Positions 1-11,699 of a stretch of 64,000 nucleotides of DNA are shown piece after piece. The stretch's first letter is position 1, and every line of letters starts with the position of its first letter. The translations under genes were made by a program, and so were the position numbers. Source of the DNA: Desmodesmus armatus (taxonomy: Eukaryota > Chlorophyta > Chlorophyceae > Sphaeropleales > Scenedesmaceae); contig VIIQ02000565.1 of NCBI GenBank assembly GCA_007449985.2, positions 248,001 to 312,000 of the forward strand, read 5' to 3'. Under the pieces are notes generated by a model. That model ran no database searches and had not been told where the DNA came from. It saw only the letters and a program-made list of their open reading frames with translations.

Positions 1-179
1 ATTGCGCAGGGGCTTTTTGCGGTGTTGCTTACTTGTCCTACGTTGCGCATGTACATGCGCGCAGACACTCCCACACCCACGCCCGCACAAACACAACTGC
101 GCATGCCGCACCACAAAGCACTGAATTGTGCTGCTGCAGGGACTTGTGTACCGCATGATCATAGAACAGTACTGCTCAC

Positions 180-3100
180 CTCCAGGGGGTACATGCTGTA
201 TCCATCCTCTCCTGGGGGGTTGAATGCTGTGCCGGTCAGGATGGGGAAGGGCCTGTAGTTGCAGTTGGAGCACATGCACGCGGCACATGGGTGAGGAGGC
301 AATGACAGCAGATATGTCGAGTGCTTTCATCGTTATGCCAGCACGACGAGCGCCCTTGGCGCTTGCGCAACGAGCCATGGCAGCAGTTGTATTACGCGGC
401 CGAGTATATGTCGATGGAGAGACGGGACGTTTCAGGTGCCGCACCCCCGCGGGGTGGGGAACTGCAAGCCGTTAACCTCAGCAAAGAAAAGACACGTGCC
501 ATTTTAGTGGGGCAACAACAACGAACAAGAGCAGCCACTGCTGTCACAAGCATTGCGGAGCTAGAAGCATCCAAACAAAACACCTCCAACAGCCGCATCA
601 GCTGCATGACTCACCTCGCCTGGTCGGTGCATGCAAGCAGCACATGCTCTGCGGCTTTTGCCGCGCGCTTGTTGGCGATGTCGCCCTTAGTGTGAGCCGC
701 ACTGACCGTGCTGTCCTTGAATATGTTGAGATGGTAGGGCGCAAGGAAGGCCTGCGTAGCAATGCACGCGTCTCATTTTTGTTCAACTTCACTGCTAGCT
801 AGCGCTTGAGGAAGCCTCCCACCCTCAAACGGACCTACAAAACTGTTACTGTTACTGGCACCACCTCACATCTGCATGCACAGTCCACGGACGACAGTTT
901 GGAGCTGTATGTGAAATCAGGTAGTGACACCCCCTCCCCAGCCTATAAACTAGCTAGGGACACTGTGTGATAACAACCGCAGCGACTGGTACGCCCTGCC
1001 ACGGGCTGGCGCGCAGTACTAAACATCCTCGCAGAACCCTCAGGAGCGTCAGCCTCCCTGATCTTACCTTTTGTCCTTGTGGTTCCTGTGATGCCTGGCA
1101 CGAGCTCATAGCTAAACCAAGCAGCTCACAGCTAGCGGTGCAACTTGTGCTGAAGATGTGAAGTCTGTCATTACGTAATCATACCTGTACGGCACTGTAC
1201 TACCTATAGGCAGTACATTCTAGCTAGTTTGTAGCCACCCACCTTTGCCACTGCTGCTGTCCAGGGCCGCACCCAGTCCGGCACCTTGTACAGGAGCTTG
1301 TACTGGTCCCTCACCAGGTTGTCAGCAATGTCCAGCCGCAAGTGCTTGACCCAGGACTTGAAATCTGAATAACCTGCGACGTACACACAGCACATGCAGC
1401 ACTTGCAGCAGCTGGAGAGGGCACACACACTTGTAGTGAGCAGCTGTTGGCAGCAGGATCATCGGGAATTTGTACCCCACTGAATCGGTCGACTAGAGCG
1501 GTTTTTTCAGTCGTGGCTGATTCAGTACATGGCATAACGCGTGCTGAAACAGTCGACTGTTGACAGCTCGTGCCAAAAAAAACCGACTGTTGACAGCGCG
1601 CGCTGTTCAGTCGACTGTGAAGCCGACTGACAAGCCGACTGGGAAGATTACAAACGAATTTTCGCTGTTTGTTTGTGACTGTGCCGATTTTCATACAAAG
1701 CTGACTGCCAAGGCCCCCTTACTTGCCACCATGCCACCATGGGCTGATGCCCAATCATTACATGTACCATCTCACAAACCCAACATGCTGTACACCAGCA
1801 CGTGGCACAACTGTCTCCAAGCAACACCATGTTGGCACCCTTCACAGTATGCATCCCATGACAGCCACACACTGCACTGAGCCACTGCAATTGCAGTAGA
1901 AGGCTGCACACCACTTGCAGCCAACACACCCCACACGCCTCACCACACAACAGTCATCATCACACACAGCAGGGCAAGAGCGCATTCTGGCTCAGGTCAG
2001 CAGCGCAATCTGGCTCAATGCAGAGAGGGCCAGATTGCTCAGCGGCAACCGCCTCCACATGTGGTCGTTGATCGATGCGCCCTGTGCAGCCCACTTGACT
2101 GAGGGATACAGTGCCCCAGCCTCGCTCACAGCCGCACTCTCCTGCGAGTCAAACAGCAAGCAGCACATCGAGCAGTTGGTCACCAAATAGGCATGCAAAG
2201 GGGCTGCAGAGCGGCAGGATCTCTAAGCTGTCAGTACCTGTCACTGTGCAGGCTGGTGCCAAGGTACAGAACTCCGTGCATTGCCGTTTGACAAAGAAAG
2301 CAGCAAATCAGTGCCTTGTTTTTGAGCCTTGCTCCCTTTGCACAACAGCCGTGCAACCAGTATGCTTGCCAATGCAACCACCACGTGTGTGCATGAGTTT
2401 GTGCTGCTGCCTGCTCATGCATGCCTTCTATACAGCCAGAGCCATCTGCATGCTCCGCTTTTTCAGCTGGTGGAGGTCCCTCTGATCCTGGATACTGGGT
2501 TACACCAAGGTGCGCTGGACCTGCAAGAGAGCAGCCACAAGGGTTGTGTTGCAGTCAGCTCATGGGCGGGAGACCGTGCAGCATGTGGACATGCAACACG
2601 TGTTGCAGACTGTGGCATGTGCGCAGCAAGGCTGCTACAATGCTACGGTGTGCGGCCCGCTGCAAACATTGCTGCATATGCACACAAAACACACTGACGC
2701 ACACTCAGGCGTGACAACATGGAGGCACAGCCAGGTGCAGCAGGATTGTCTCTAAGTGGATGACAGCTGTTGAAGTAGCAGCCAGGGTTGTGATCACAAC
2801 GCAATCCAGCAGGGTGCTGCATCGCTGTCACACACTGCAGACATCATATGCAGAGCTGCATACTTACGGTTGGTCTGCGACTGGCATCAGCAGAGGCGTC
2901 CTCAAACCTCCTCAAGTGCCACCACCACCTTCGCTTGCAGATGACGCCAACTGCCCCTATCATGCTGGCCTGAGCTGCTGCGCTGCCGGCACCTGCTTGT
3001 GCTTGGTAGTTGCAGGCATTGCCACTAGCGAGGATGCTGGCTTGTCAGCCTGCACAACCTTGAGAAGAGCACCGTGTGGTGCAGCATCTCTTGTGGCCAG

Positions 3101-6100
3101 CCGGCTTCCTGCGCACTTGGGTGCAGCCAAACGTGTTGTGGTCCCACACGGTGATATCACACCAACAGCGAACATGTAGCGAACCGCTTCAGTTGTACAT
3201 CTCATCCATGTGCTGCCTTGATAACCTGCTGCTGATGGACATATGCATCTTTGGTGTCGACTGCTGTCTCCAGCACAGACAGCTGATTGTGCAGAACAGG
3301 CTTTCTGGTTCTCTGCTGACTTCAGCTGCTTATGCAACCTCGTCAGTATTTGGTGATAGTCTGAAACACAACAACTGCGCACGTCCTGACCTGCGATCGC
3401 CGCGCTTTCTCATGGATTGTGTCCTTCAAGTGAAGCAGTAGGCAGAAGGTAGCTGGTGGTCTTGGCACCACATCAAGGGCCCGTATGCCGACGACACAGA
3501 ACACATGAGTCCACTTAAGTTTTATCGATGATCTTTGTTGCAGCTTGAACGGAATGAAGCTTCAGCGTCGTGCGCATGCCCAGATCATGGATGGACACGA
3601 TCAGACAACCACATCGCGAAGCGAGTTCTGGAACGCAGCGAGTGTATTGTAATTCAACCATCATGAGCATGCCTGTCGTAACCCAGCAGAGCCTGGGATG
3701 GTTGAGTTGACGCACAAGGCTCCACCCTGGGCAGGGTTCTGCTGTGCTGTGACTGCAGCTGTGCTGCCCAGGCTGAGAACACCCTGCAGGACGGGCATTG
3801 ATCACAATGTCAGTACAACCGTCGGTTTTACTATGTATATTCACATACCTGCACACCTCTGCACACACACGGCCCTTGGTCCCCGTCCACGTGGACGTAC
3901 ACAACTATGTACCAGTCAACTGACTGTGGGGCCCCATATGTGTGGTGCTTATGTCAGCTGGTAAAGTTGCTCAGGATTGATCATCTGCTGTGTTCCTGCC
4001 ACAGTGATGCACCCTTGCAGACTTTGCTGCATGTTTTTGTGCGCCTGCTATGCATGCCACTCTGCAAACAGTCTATTCAGCCCCGTAGGCTTGAAATCAA
4101 TGTCTTGATAGCTGTTTTAATAATTATTTACGACGTCAAAAGGGCAATTTGGCCGTTTGGGAAACTCCTGACTGTTTCAGTGACCGTCGACTATTGTGTT
4201 GCAGTCGACGTTCAGTCGCACCAGTCGTGACTGTACAGCCGGCTGGCTCGGCTGAAAACCTTTCGGCTGAAACAGCCAGACCGATTCAGCGGGGTACAAA
4301 TTTCCGATGATGCCTCCATTTAGTAGGGTAATTCCGCCCTCTGCCCCATTGAGGGCGTGGCAGTGCACCATCATGATAGGGTACCGCACAGCGTTCGCAG
4401 TACAGTACTGCAGTGCAACTGCCACACGGCAAACTCACCCTCGTGTATGTCAAAGGACGCCCCCAGCCAGTACTCCCGCTGCCGCTTCATCAGAGTGTCG
4501 AGGGCGTTGTGAGCAGCAATGGCTGCCTCGAAGCTGCTGCTGCTCTTTGGGCAGTCCTGACGCAGCTCAGCTAGGGTCAGGTGCTGAGGCTGCAATTGTA
4601 ACCGTTTACATTTTTGAAAAGGTACAGCAACAGTCAGCAGCTGTCAGTAGACGACAATATCCTGTTGACTGTCACTAATTGCAGAGCATGAGGCCTGCCA
4701 GTACTACATGGCTCCTTCATCCACTTCATCCACCCCTTGTGCTGTTGGCACAATTTGTATTGTGGCTGGAGCCATCTGCAGCATACTACTCATGTTGAGC
4801 TAGTAGTAGCTGCTTGCACACACTGTTGTAGCAACAGCGTTTTTGCTGCTGCATGCATCACACAGAGAGAAAGCTGTGCTGGAGGCACAGCACTTGTATG
4901 TGATGGCTCACAATGTCAAGCCGTCAAGTTGAGCTGACGCACAACATCAAGCCCTCAAGTTGAGCTTACCTCAATGTATCTCTCAAAGAAGTCATCCAGA
5001 GGCAGCTGCTGCTGGTCCACAGGGGCCTGCAGCACGTCAGCACCACACACGTTTCACAGCACAAAAGCACACACAAGGGCTGTCAAGCAGGGTACGTACT
5101 TGCTAGCCCCCTTCAAATCACTTAACCCACGAAGGAAGTCTACGGTCCCTCCACCCAAGGCACCTCAACACAGGTACTGGCAACCAGAGCTGCAGCAGCC
5201 TACACTCCCTGGTGTGACAGTCCATGCCGTGATCAGCCACATACAGTACTACCAAAGATGGGTGTCACTCCATCCGCACCTCTGAAACTGGCTTATGACA
5301 CACTTTCACACCGCTGGTGTCAACTGCACGACATGTCAAGCTGCCAAAAGAGCTGCATTGCAGTGGGTGCAGGGGCCCAGCCCTGCTGACTCCTGCTGAC
5401 ACATGTCCTTGGCATGCAACATGGCAAGCCACTGATTGCGCAGCTGATTGCGCACGACAAAGGGGGAGTAAGGTGGTTGGGGGGGGGGGGTGTCGGTGGG
5501 GGGATGGTAGGGGGGGGAGTGGTGGCCCTGCCTGCTCTCCTGCAGCCAAGGGGCTCGCCTGTGCTGCTGTTGAGTTGCGTACCTTGTGTGGAAAGGCTGC
5601 GTTGAACCAGGGGCCACCAATATGGCTGCCAAGCAGGGCACATACTTATAAGACTTTTGAATCCCTCAGCCTAGGGAGGGAGGGAGGGAGGGAGGGAGGG
5701 AGGGAGGGAGGGAGGGAGGGAGGGAGGGAGGGAGGGAGGGAGGGAGGGAGGGAGGGAGGGAGGGAGGGAGGGAGGGAGGGAGGGAGGGAGGGAGGGGAGG
5801 GAGGGGGGGGAGGGAGGGAGGAGGGAGGGAGGGAGGGAGGGAGGGAGGGAGGGAGGGAGGGAGGGAGGGAGGGGAGGGAGGGAGGGAGGGAGGAGGGAGG
5901 GAGGGAGGGAGGGAGGGAGGGAGGGAGGAGGAAGGAAGGAGGAAGGAAGGAAGGAAGGAAGGAAGGAAGGAAAGGAAGGAAGGAAGGAAGGAAGGAAGGA
6001 AGGATGGAAGGACGGCTATCAGTGACAGCGCACGCAAAGTGAAACATACCTTGTATGAGAAGGCTGCGTTGAACCAGGAGCCACCAGATGTACTGGACAG

Positions 6101-6581
6101 GTACTGCACCTTACTCAGCACACTGGAGCCATCCGGCAGTGGGATCTGTAGCACCACACGGCAGCAACGCCTTTCAGGGTCGGCGCTGCTAGCACGGGCC
6201 CCAATTTGTACATGTGTGCATGTACTTGGTGATTGTGTAGCAGGTAAGGCAAGACGTGCTGTTGGTGCCATCAAGGAGCGAAGGCACCTCCCTCTCAAGA
6301 GAGGTGCCATCATAAGATCTCTGTGCGACAGATTGGCATCTCACCATGTGTAGGCCTTTGACCCAGCCAGCAGCACATGTTGCTGCCCTGAAGCCGCCCC
6401 CACTGAGGGCAATGCCCAGGGGAGGCTTGTCCTTGATGTGCTGGATGCAGTAGTCTGTGCCCTCTGACACCTCTGGGTGGGTGAAGGGCTGGACAGGCAC
6501 GGCATCTGGGTAGTCAAATGTCGTAGTGCGGAAGAAGGCACATGACACAGCTCCCTGGTGCATGACTGCATCGCTGCACAT
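180..6581 (-). CDS. cPLA2/patatin-like phospholipase, 3' end outside window
   Basis: Seven exons join in phase with GT-AG ends: 6345-6581, 6050-6145, 4970-5026, 4439-4589, 1243-1373, 615-751 and 180-252, about 294 residues so far. The gene runs off the left edge. Exon 1 ends in the oxyanion-type motif GIALSGGGFRAA (about residues 56-67). Exon 2 holds the nucleophile elbow YLSSTSGGSW, with the likely catalytic Ser near residue 99. This order and spacing are those of the lysophospholipase/cPLA2 catalytic fold (Ser-Asp dyad), which hydrolyses acyl esters of phospholipids. The Asp half of the dyad should lie in the missing 3' exons. Exon 1 begins at an ATG at 6581, but an AG acceptor just downstream leaves room for earlier exons. 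No signal peptide is seen. The exon 4 to 5 intron is 3065 bp and is almost wholly a TIR element. Family is well supported; substrate is unknown. Confidence 0.8.
1458..4311. mobile_element. putative DNA transposon with 33-bp terminal inverted repeats
   Basis: The 33 bp at 1458-1490 (starting ATCATCGGGAATTTG) are matched in reverse complement, with two or three differences, by 4279-4311. Both subterminal zones are full of CAGTCG/CGACTG words (1490-1640 and 4160-4270), as expected of transposase-binding repeats. The element fills nearly all of the intron between phospholipase exons 4 and 5. No transposase frame was recognised inside, so it would be non-autonomous or decayed. No clear target-site duplication was found. 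The two ends could instead be independent copies of a short repeat. Confidence 0.5.
5577..5619 (-). repeat. degenerate echo of phospholipase exon 2 3' end with donor site
   Basis: This segment matches 6047-6089, the last part of exon 2 plus its GT donor, with a handful of substitutions. The serine of the SGGSW elbow is lost in this copy. The two copies are separated by the GGGA tract. Confidence 0.65.
5673..6010. repeat. (GGGA)n / (GGAA)n purine tract, about 340 bp
   Basis: A nearly pure purine run of GGGA units grades into GGAA units at its right end. It lies in the phospholipase intron after exon 2. The long open frames through it are repeat artefacts. Confidence 0.97.
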
Positions 6582-8468
6582 AGCAAGAGCACATACGGAT
6601 GTTTGGTATTCATGTGTGTACAGGAGGCCCCATGGCGCACCGCAGAGTGCTCACTGTGCTTGTGGGACAGGACGCTGACGTGTTGATCACCCCTTCAGAT
6701 GCATCGTGCCTGCCTGTTCAGTCGCATTTCGCTTCACACACGCATTGGTCATGATAGTTGATATTCATACTGATCATGTCCATTGCAGCCTTGGCTCTGT
6801 GGAGCAAATCACCAATGGGCCCAAAATGAGTCCAAAGGGCAGGGACTGCCAGTGATTCGCCCCATCTGGCAACGCACCGTGTCAGTGTCATGTTGATGAT
6901 ATGCCAAAGGCTCAAGGGTCAGTCTCCGTGCCGTAGGTGGCCTGATCGACTCCGAACGCTGCTACTGCCGCGATACAGAGCAAGTGAAAGCTGCGACGTG
7001 TTACAATAGGCGATGACGTATGCTGAAACTGACCAAAATGTGTATGCTTCTGTGGCCTGTTTCAGCAAACCCCATATGTAGGGCTATCAAGTCACACATG
7101 AGTGATCAGATAAATCAGGAAGCCCCTGGGAAGTCATCTGCCCACCAAGCAATGAAGTCTGTGGGACCTCAACGACGCTTTATGCACTGTCCTGCTGGCT
7201 TTCCCGCTTGCCTGGGAAAGGAACAGGTGGCTGCCAGCACAGTACTAGTAGACATGCTGAAGGACCTTGCGTGCTTGATGATCACTAGAGGGACCCAACA
7301 GCAACACTGGACAGGAGCATAGCATATCTACATCATCACATGACATCAGATGGCATCACAGCAGCCCCACAGGCACCTGTCATCAAAGATGCGTGCATGT
7401 GTTGCGCGCGAGCACTCATCAAACCCTGGGCCATGAGCGTGCAGTGCTCTTGTGCCTCTAGCCTGCTGGATGCACACATTGGCTGGATGCACTCCCTGTG
7501 TCTACAGAGGTGTTGCGCAGCACCATGAACAGCAGAAGCTGCACCTGTCATCAAACAGTTGGGAGCCCTGCGCCAGACTGAGCATCCTAATGTGACTGCT
7601 GCTGTTGCTGTTGGCCAGCACCAATGTGCAGCTGCATTCTTTGGGAGCAGCCTGTGCCCTGGCAATGGCAGTCAGCACACCAGCTGGGCTCCAACGATGT
7701 TCCGGGGTCCGGCAGCAATCAGAACATCCAGAAGGCAGATGTCTCCATATGCATAGGCGTAAGGCAGGCACCCTCACTTCTGCAACCCCCAAATGTGCTG
7801 AGTGCACAACTGCTGGCCCATGCACCGCAGGCAGCAGCCATCCAGTACACTGCAGGGAGCACTTGCTGAGCCCTCAAAGCGTTTTGATATTATGTGTCTA
7901 TGCCATCCCGACAGCACCCTACGCTGCTGCGATCCCAACAGGCACTCCAGGCATAATCTGCACTTGTGACAAGCGGACTGCACAATGCTGCCCCTTGGAC
8001 CGCCGGCAGCAGCCATTTGGTGCACTTCAGGGAGCTCTTGCTGAGCCCAAAACTGGTTTGGGTGGTTTGTTTCTATGTCATCCCGACAGCACCTATGCTG
8101 CTGCCATCCTGACAGTCTGCTGAGCAGCTAGCTGCAGCAGTGACTCGACTGCAGGCAGTGATCTGCTGACCTGGCCCACTGTCATACGCGCGTTCGACCA
8201 CCCACTAGCAGCTCGGTTATGGCCATAATAACCTTGTGTGAAGCATTGTAGAGTGAGACATCGCACTTCACCTTTGCACCCTTCGACTGGCCTTCACTGC
8301 CCTTCATTGCGGTTCGGCAGGCTGGATACCTCCAAACGCCCATCCCTTGCCCCAGAAAGCAGTGAAACTGCTCTTGCGTCCTCAAGCGCACATTTCATGT
8401 CACAACCGCGCTTCAAACAGCAACCCTGCGCCAGACAGCTCGAGTGTGGTCCCCCAGCCTGAGCTCGT
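6582..8468. other. intergenic region between divergent phospholipase and bestrophin A
   Basis: No convincing coding exon. It should hold both promoters. Apart from one pair of diverged tandem copies (7800-8113) nothing structured was recognised. Confidence 0.6.
7800..8113. repeat. two diverged tandem copies, about 180 bp period
   Basis: 7800-7935 and 7979-8113 share blocks such as GGCAGCAGCCAT, GCTGAGCCC and CATCCCGACAGCACC in the same order and spacing. No function can be assigned. Confidence 0.7.
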
Positions 8469-11400
8469 ATGGCTACGTCCAGCGAGTCCCCTACTATGCA
8501 AGTAATTGTGCAGGACTGGCAGCAGCAGCCGTCGCAGCAGATCACGAAGGACCTGGCAACATCAGGCAACTGCTGTGTGGGGCCCGCAACTGACCTGCCA
8601 AAGCAGCAGTCCAAACGTGGAGCTTTCTTGAGGACTTGGAAGGCGTTTGTTGCTATCTACAGATCTCCTGAAAGCTGGGGCAGGCCTGATGATACGGTGT
8701 GTGACAGGGTCACTCTGTGACCCACTGGGCTGGGCAGTGCTGTTCCAGTACAGCGGGTGCAGCAGGCTTTGTGCGCACATAGTGTGCTGGTGGGCCTACT
8801 TGGGGTCCTTTTTGGGGAAGGGGGGCGTGCCGTTGCTGGCCAACAAGTCGTTACACACACCCGACTGACTCCCGCGCACACGCACTGTGCTGCCCAGTGG
8901 CCAGTGGCAGGCTCTATGGTGCACACCTCAATGCAGCAGGGAGAGGGGAAGGGCAAAGGTTTTTACAAGCAACACATAATGCTGGAGACCGCATTGCATG
9001 GGCGTGTACGCTACACCATGTGCATGCAATATGGTGTCACAGCCCCTCTGGGCCAGTTGCAATCAAGAGGCAAAAAGATGCGGACAATTCCCAGGAGGGT
9101 TCTCAAAAGTGCGCACGTGTGCCATTGTCACAGCTGACACCTCAAGCAACCGGCGCATTCTTCTGTGCTGGCGAGCTAATACCGCCTGCAAAGCCAGCTC
9201 GTGCAGCCGACACCACCCCCCCCCCCCCTAGAACCCCCCCCCCCCCCCTCAAAAAAACACCACCAGACGCACATTACGTGTATACAGCATCACACCACAC
9301 ATCGCGCTTGCTCTGCCTTGCTCCTCCCCTGCAGAAGAAGACCCTCCCTGAACAGTGGCGCCTGCGCCAGTCCAAGTGGCGCTTCATTAACGGCCTGGTG
9401 CCCTACATGGGACCCCCTGCCTTCACTTTCTCACGCATCTGGATACCTTTCCTATTAGGTAGGGTGGGGTGTGGACGCCAGCATCAGCACTGTCACAGTG
9501 TGTAGTGCCCCCCTGCCTTCACTTTTTCGCGCATCTGGATCCCATTCCTGTTAGGTAGGGTGGGGTGTGGATGCCAGCATCAGCACTGTGTAGTGCCCCG
9601 CTGCCTCTTCACTTTCTCGTTCATCTGGATCCCATTTCTGTTGGGTAGGGTGGGTGTGGACGCCAGCATCAGCACTGTGTAGTGCCCCGCTGCCTTCACT
9701 CTCTCGTGCATCTGGATCCCATCTCTGTTAGGTAGGGTGGGGTGTGGACGCCAGCATCCGCACTGTCACAGTGTGTAGTGCCCCCTGCCTTCACTTTCTC
9801 GTGCATCTGGATCCCATTCCTGTTGGGTGGGGGCCGGGTACCAGGTGCCCGGGACGTCAGCATGACAGTGCTTGATCATCACAGCAGCGCTGTGGGCCGA
9901 CCCCCTGCCTGTACGTTCTATCGCATTTAGGTGCTGTTCCTGTTGGGTAGGGTGGGGTGACAACACCATGCTCTGCGCACCCTCATGCACTACTGCGTGC
10001 ATGCCTCAGCAGCAGGGTGCGTGCTGTCAGCGTGCATGAGTGCAGCGTTGATTCTATATAAAACTCGAGTAGTTGGGCAGTGCTGCTGCACAGCAGCTGC
10101 ATGCCATGCCATGACCATACCATCATGGTGTGTCACCTGCTGTTGCTGCTGTTTGTTTGGCGCTGTGCATGTGTGTCTGATGCTGTCATGGTATGTCGCC
10201 TGCTGATGCAGCTGTATGTTTGACGTCAAACTGTGCAAATGCCCATGCAGTGATGACCCTGGCGACTGTGATCAACACGTTAGCCATCCACACCGGCTGG
10301 CAGTTGGACCAGCACAAGTTTGCGCTGACGCTGTACAGGACATCACAGTTTGTGCTGGCGCTGCTGCTCGCCTTCCGCCTGGTAGGTCACAACACAAGCC
10401 ATTCATACGAGCTGCCCCTCCCAGCACAGTGTATCTGAGCATACCCTGCTGTAGTTACATGCAGCAGCTTTGCAGCAAAGATATCGCGCGCACACCTCTC
10501 TTACATCTTGTCACTGACCACCGGGTGCATGTTGTGTCTCTGCAGAACCGCACCTACGACCGCTGGTGGCAGGCCCGCTCAGCATTCGGCGGCATCGGCG
10601 GTGGCATGATCAACGTCGTGCGCCAGATCGCAACATACAGCAACGACCCCGTGCTGATCCACAAGGTTCAGAAGTGGGGCATGTGCATGGTGTACGGTGT
10701 CCTGCAGCTCGTCAACAACACCCCCAAGGTCACCGACCCCCGTGTACCCCAGCTACTGGATGCAGATGAGCTAGCCATGTACAGCAACACCACAAAGCCC
10801 GCCAAGCTGTGCGGCAGCATGCTGTCGGTGCTGATCAGCAGTGCTGGATTCAGCGTGGAGCAGGAGGTCCATTTGAACAACTTGCTGGGCCAGGTTGTGG
10901 GGAATGTCAGCATGGTGGCACAAATCAAGCTGCAGGCACTACCCCCTACGGTGAGCACTGGTGCTGCATAGTGTGCTGAGTGTAATGCGCAGCTGCATGT
11001 AGTTGTAGTTGCGCCCGTCAGTTCGCCAGCCCTGTGTAAAGCTGCAAAATGTTCATTCCAACACCTTGCCACTGACGTGCGCCATGCTGCTGTTGCTGTG
11101 TCCTGCAGGCATGTCTCTGTTCTGCTCCGGCTGGACGTTCATCTGGCTGCTGCTGCTGCCTTTCGGGATCATCCCTGACTATGCCGCGGAGAACCCTGGC
11201 GCTACAAGGTGGTATATGCTGCCCATCTCTGTCATGACAGCCATGATGTTGGGCCTTGAGGACCTGTCAACACAGCTGGAGGACCCCTTCAAGTTCATTC
11301 CATATGGTGAGTGGCAAATTGCAATCTTCAAACCTTTCTGTGCCCCGGTCATGCCCACCACGCTGTGGGCGCGCTTGATGCGGGTCGCTATGCTGGTGCA

Positions 11401-11695
11401 GCAGTCAGTGTAAGGAGCGCGCGTGCAGGGCTCGTCCTAGCAGCAGATTGCAAGGAACCTGCACACCCTCGATGCGCATCACTGACAAAGGTTTCTGCTG
11501 CCTTTCCTTTTCCTTCACTTTACAGAGGCTATGGTTACAACCACCGCCAAGGACATGCCACGCACAGTGGCTGAGGTGCAGGCCTGCAAGAAGATGATCC
11601 AGCACAAGTACACACCCATGCAGGAAGCCGCTGCTGCAGGACAGCTTGCCGTCCCCATCTGGCCAGATTTGAAGCCCAAGCCTCAGCTGGCTTAA
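8469..11695 (+). CDS. bestrophin-like anion channel, copy A (frame broken by +2 in exon 4)
   Basis: Six exons: 8469-8696, 9335-9458, 10251-10381, 10546-10950, 11109-11306 and 11526-11695 (TAA). Together they encode about 418 residues. Family signatures are NRTYDRWWQAR at the start of exon 4, hydrophobic helices in exons 2, 3 and 5, and the C-terminal GLEDLSTQLEDPF, typical of the bacterial/chloroplast-type bestrophins. Known green-algal relatives are thylakoid or plasma-membrane anion channels; some supply bicarbonate to the lumen. Location here is not shown by the sequence. Exon 4 is 405 nt, whereas the same block in the paralog is 151+252=403 nt. The excess is two C in a run at 10942-10946, which puts exon 5 out of phase. 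It is either a sequencing error or an inactivating mutation. The start codon was taken as the first ATG giving a phase-0 exon 1 and is uncertain. Confidence 0.85.
9412..9970 (+). repeat. minisatellite built from the 3' end of bestrophin A exon 2
   Basis: Six imperfect units of about 85-110 bp begin near 9412, 9507, 9597, 9686, 9781 and 9898. Each starts with the sequence coding for PPAFTFSRIWIPF, and all but the most diverged keep a GGTAGGG or GGTGGGG donor-like word. Only the first unit belongs to the exon. The other five are intronic. Confidence 0.9.
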
Positions 11696-11699
11696 ATTG

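Noticed and set aside
5646..6313. Pro/Ser- or Glu/Gly/Arg-repeat proteins up to 241 codons
   Set aside because: Product of the GGGA tract in an intron; no family motif outside the short real exon at 6050-6145.
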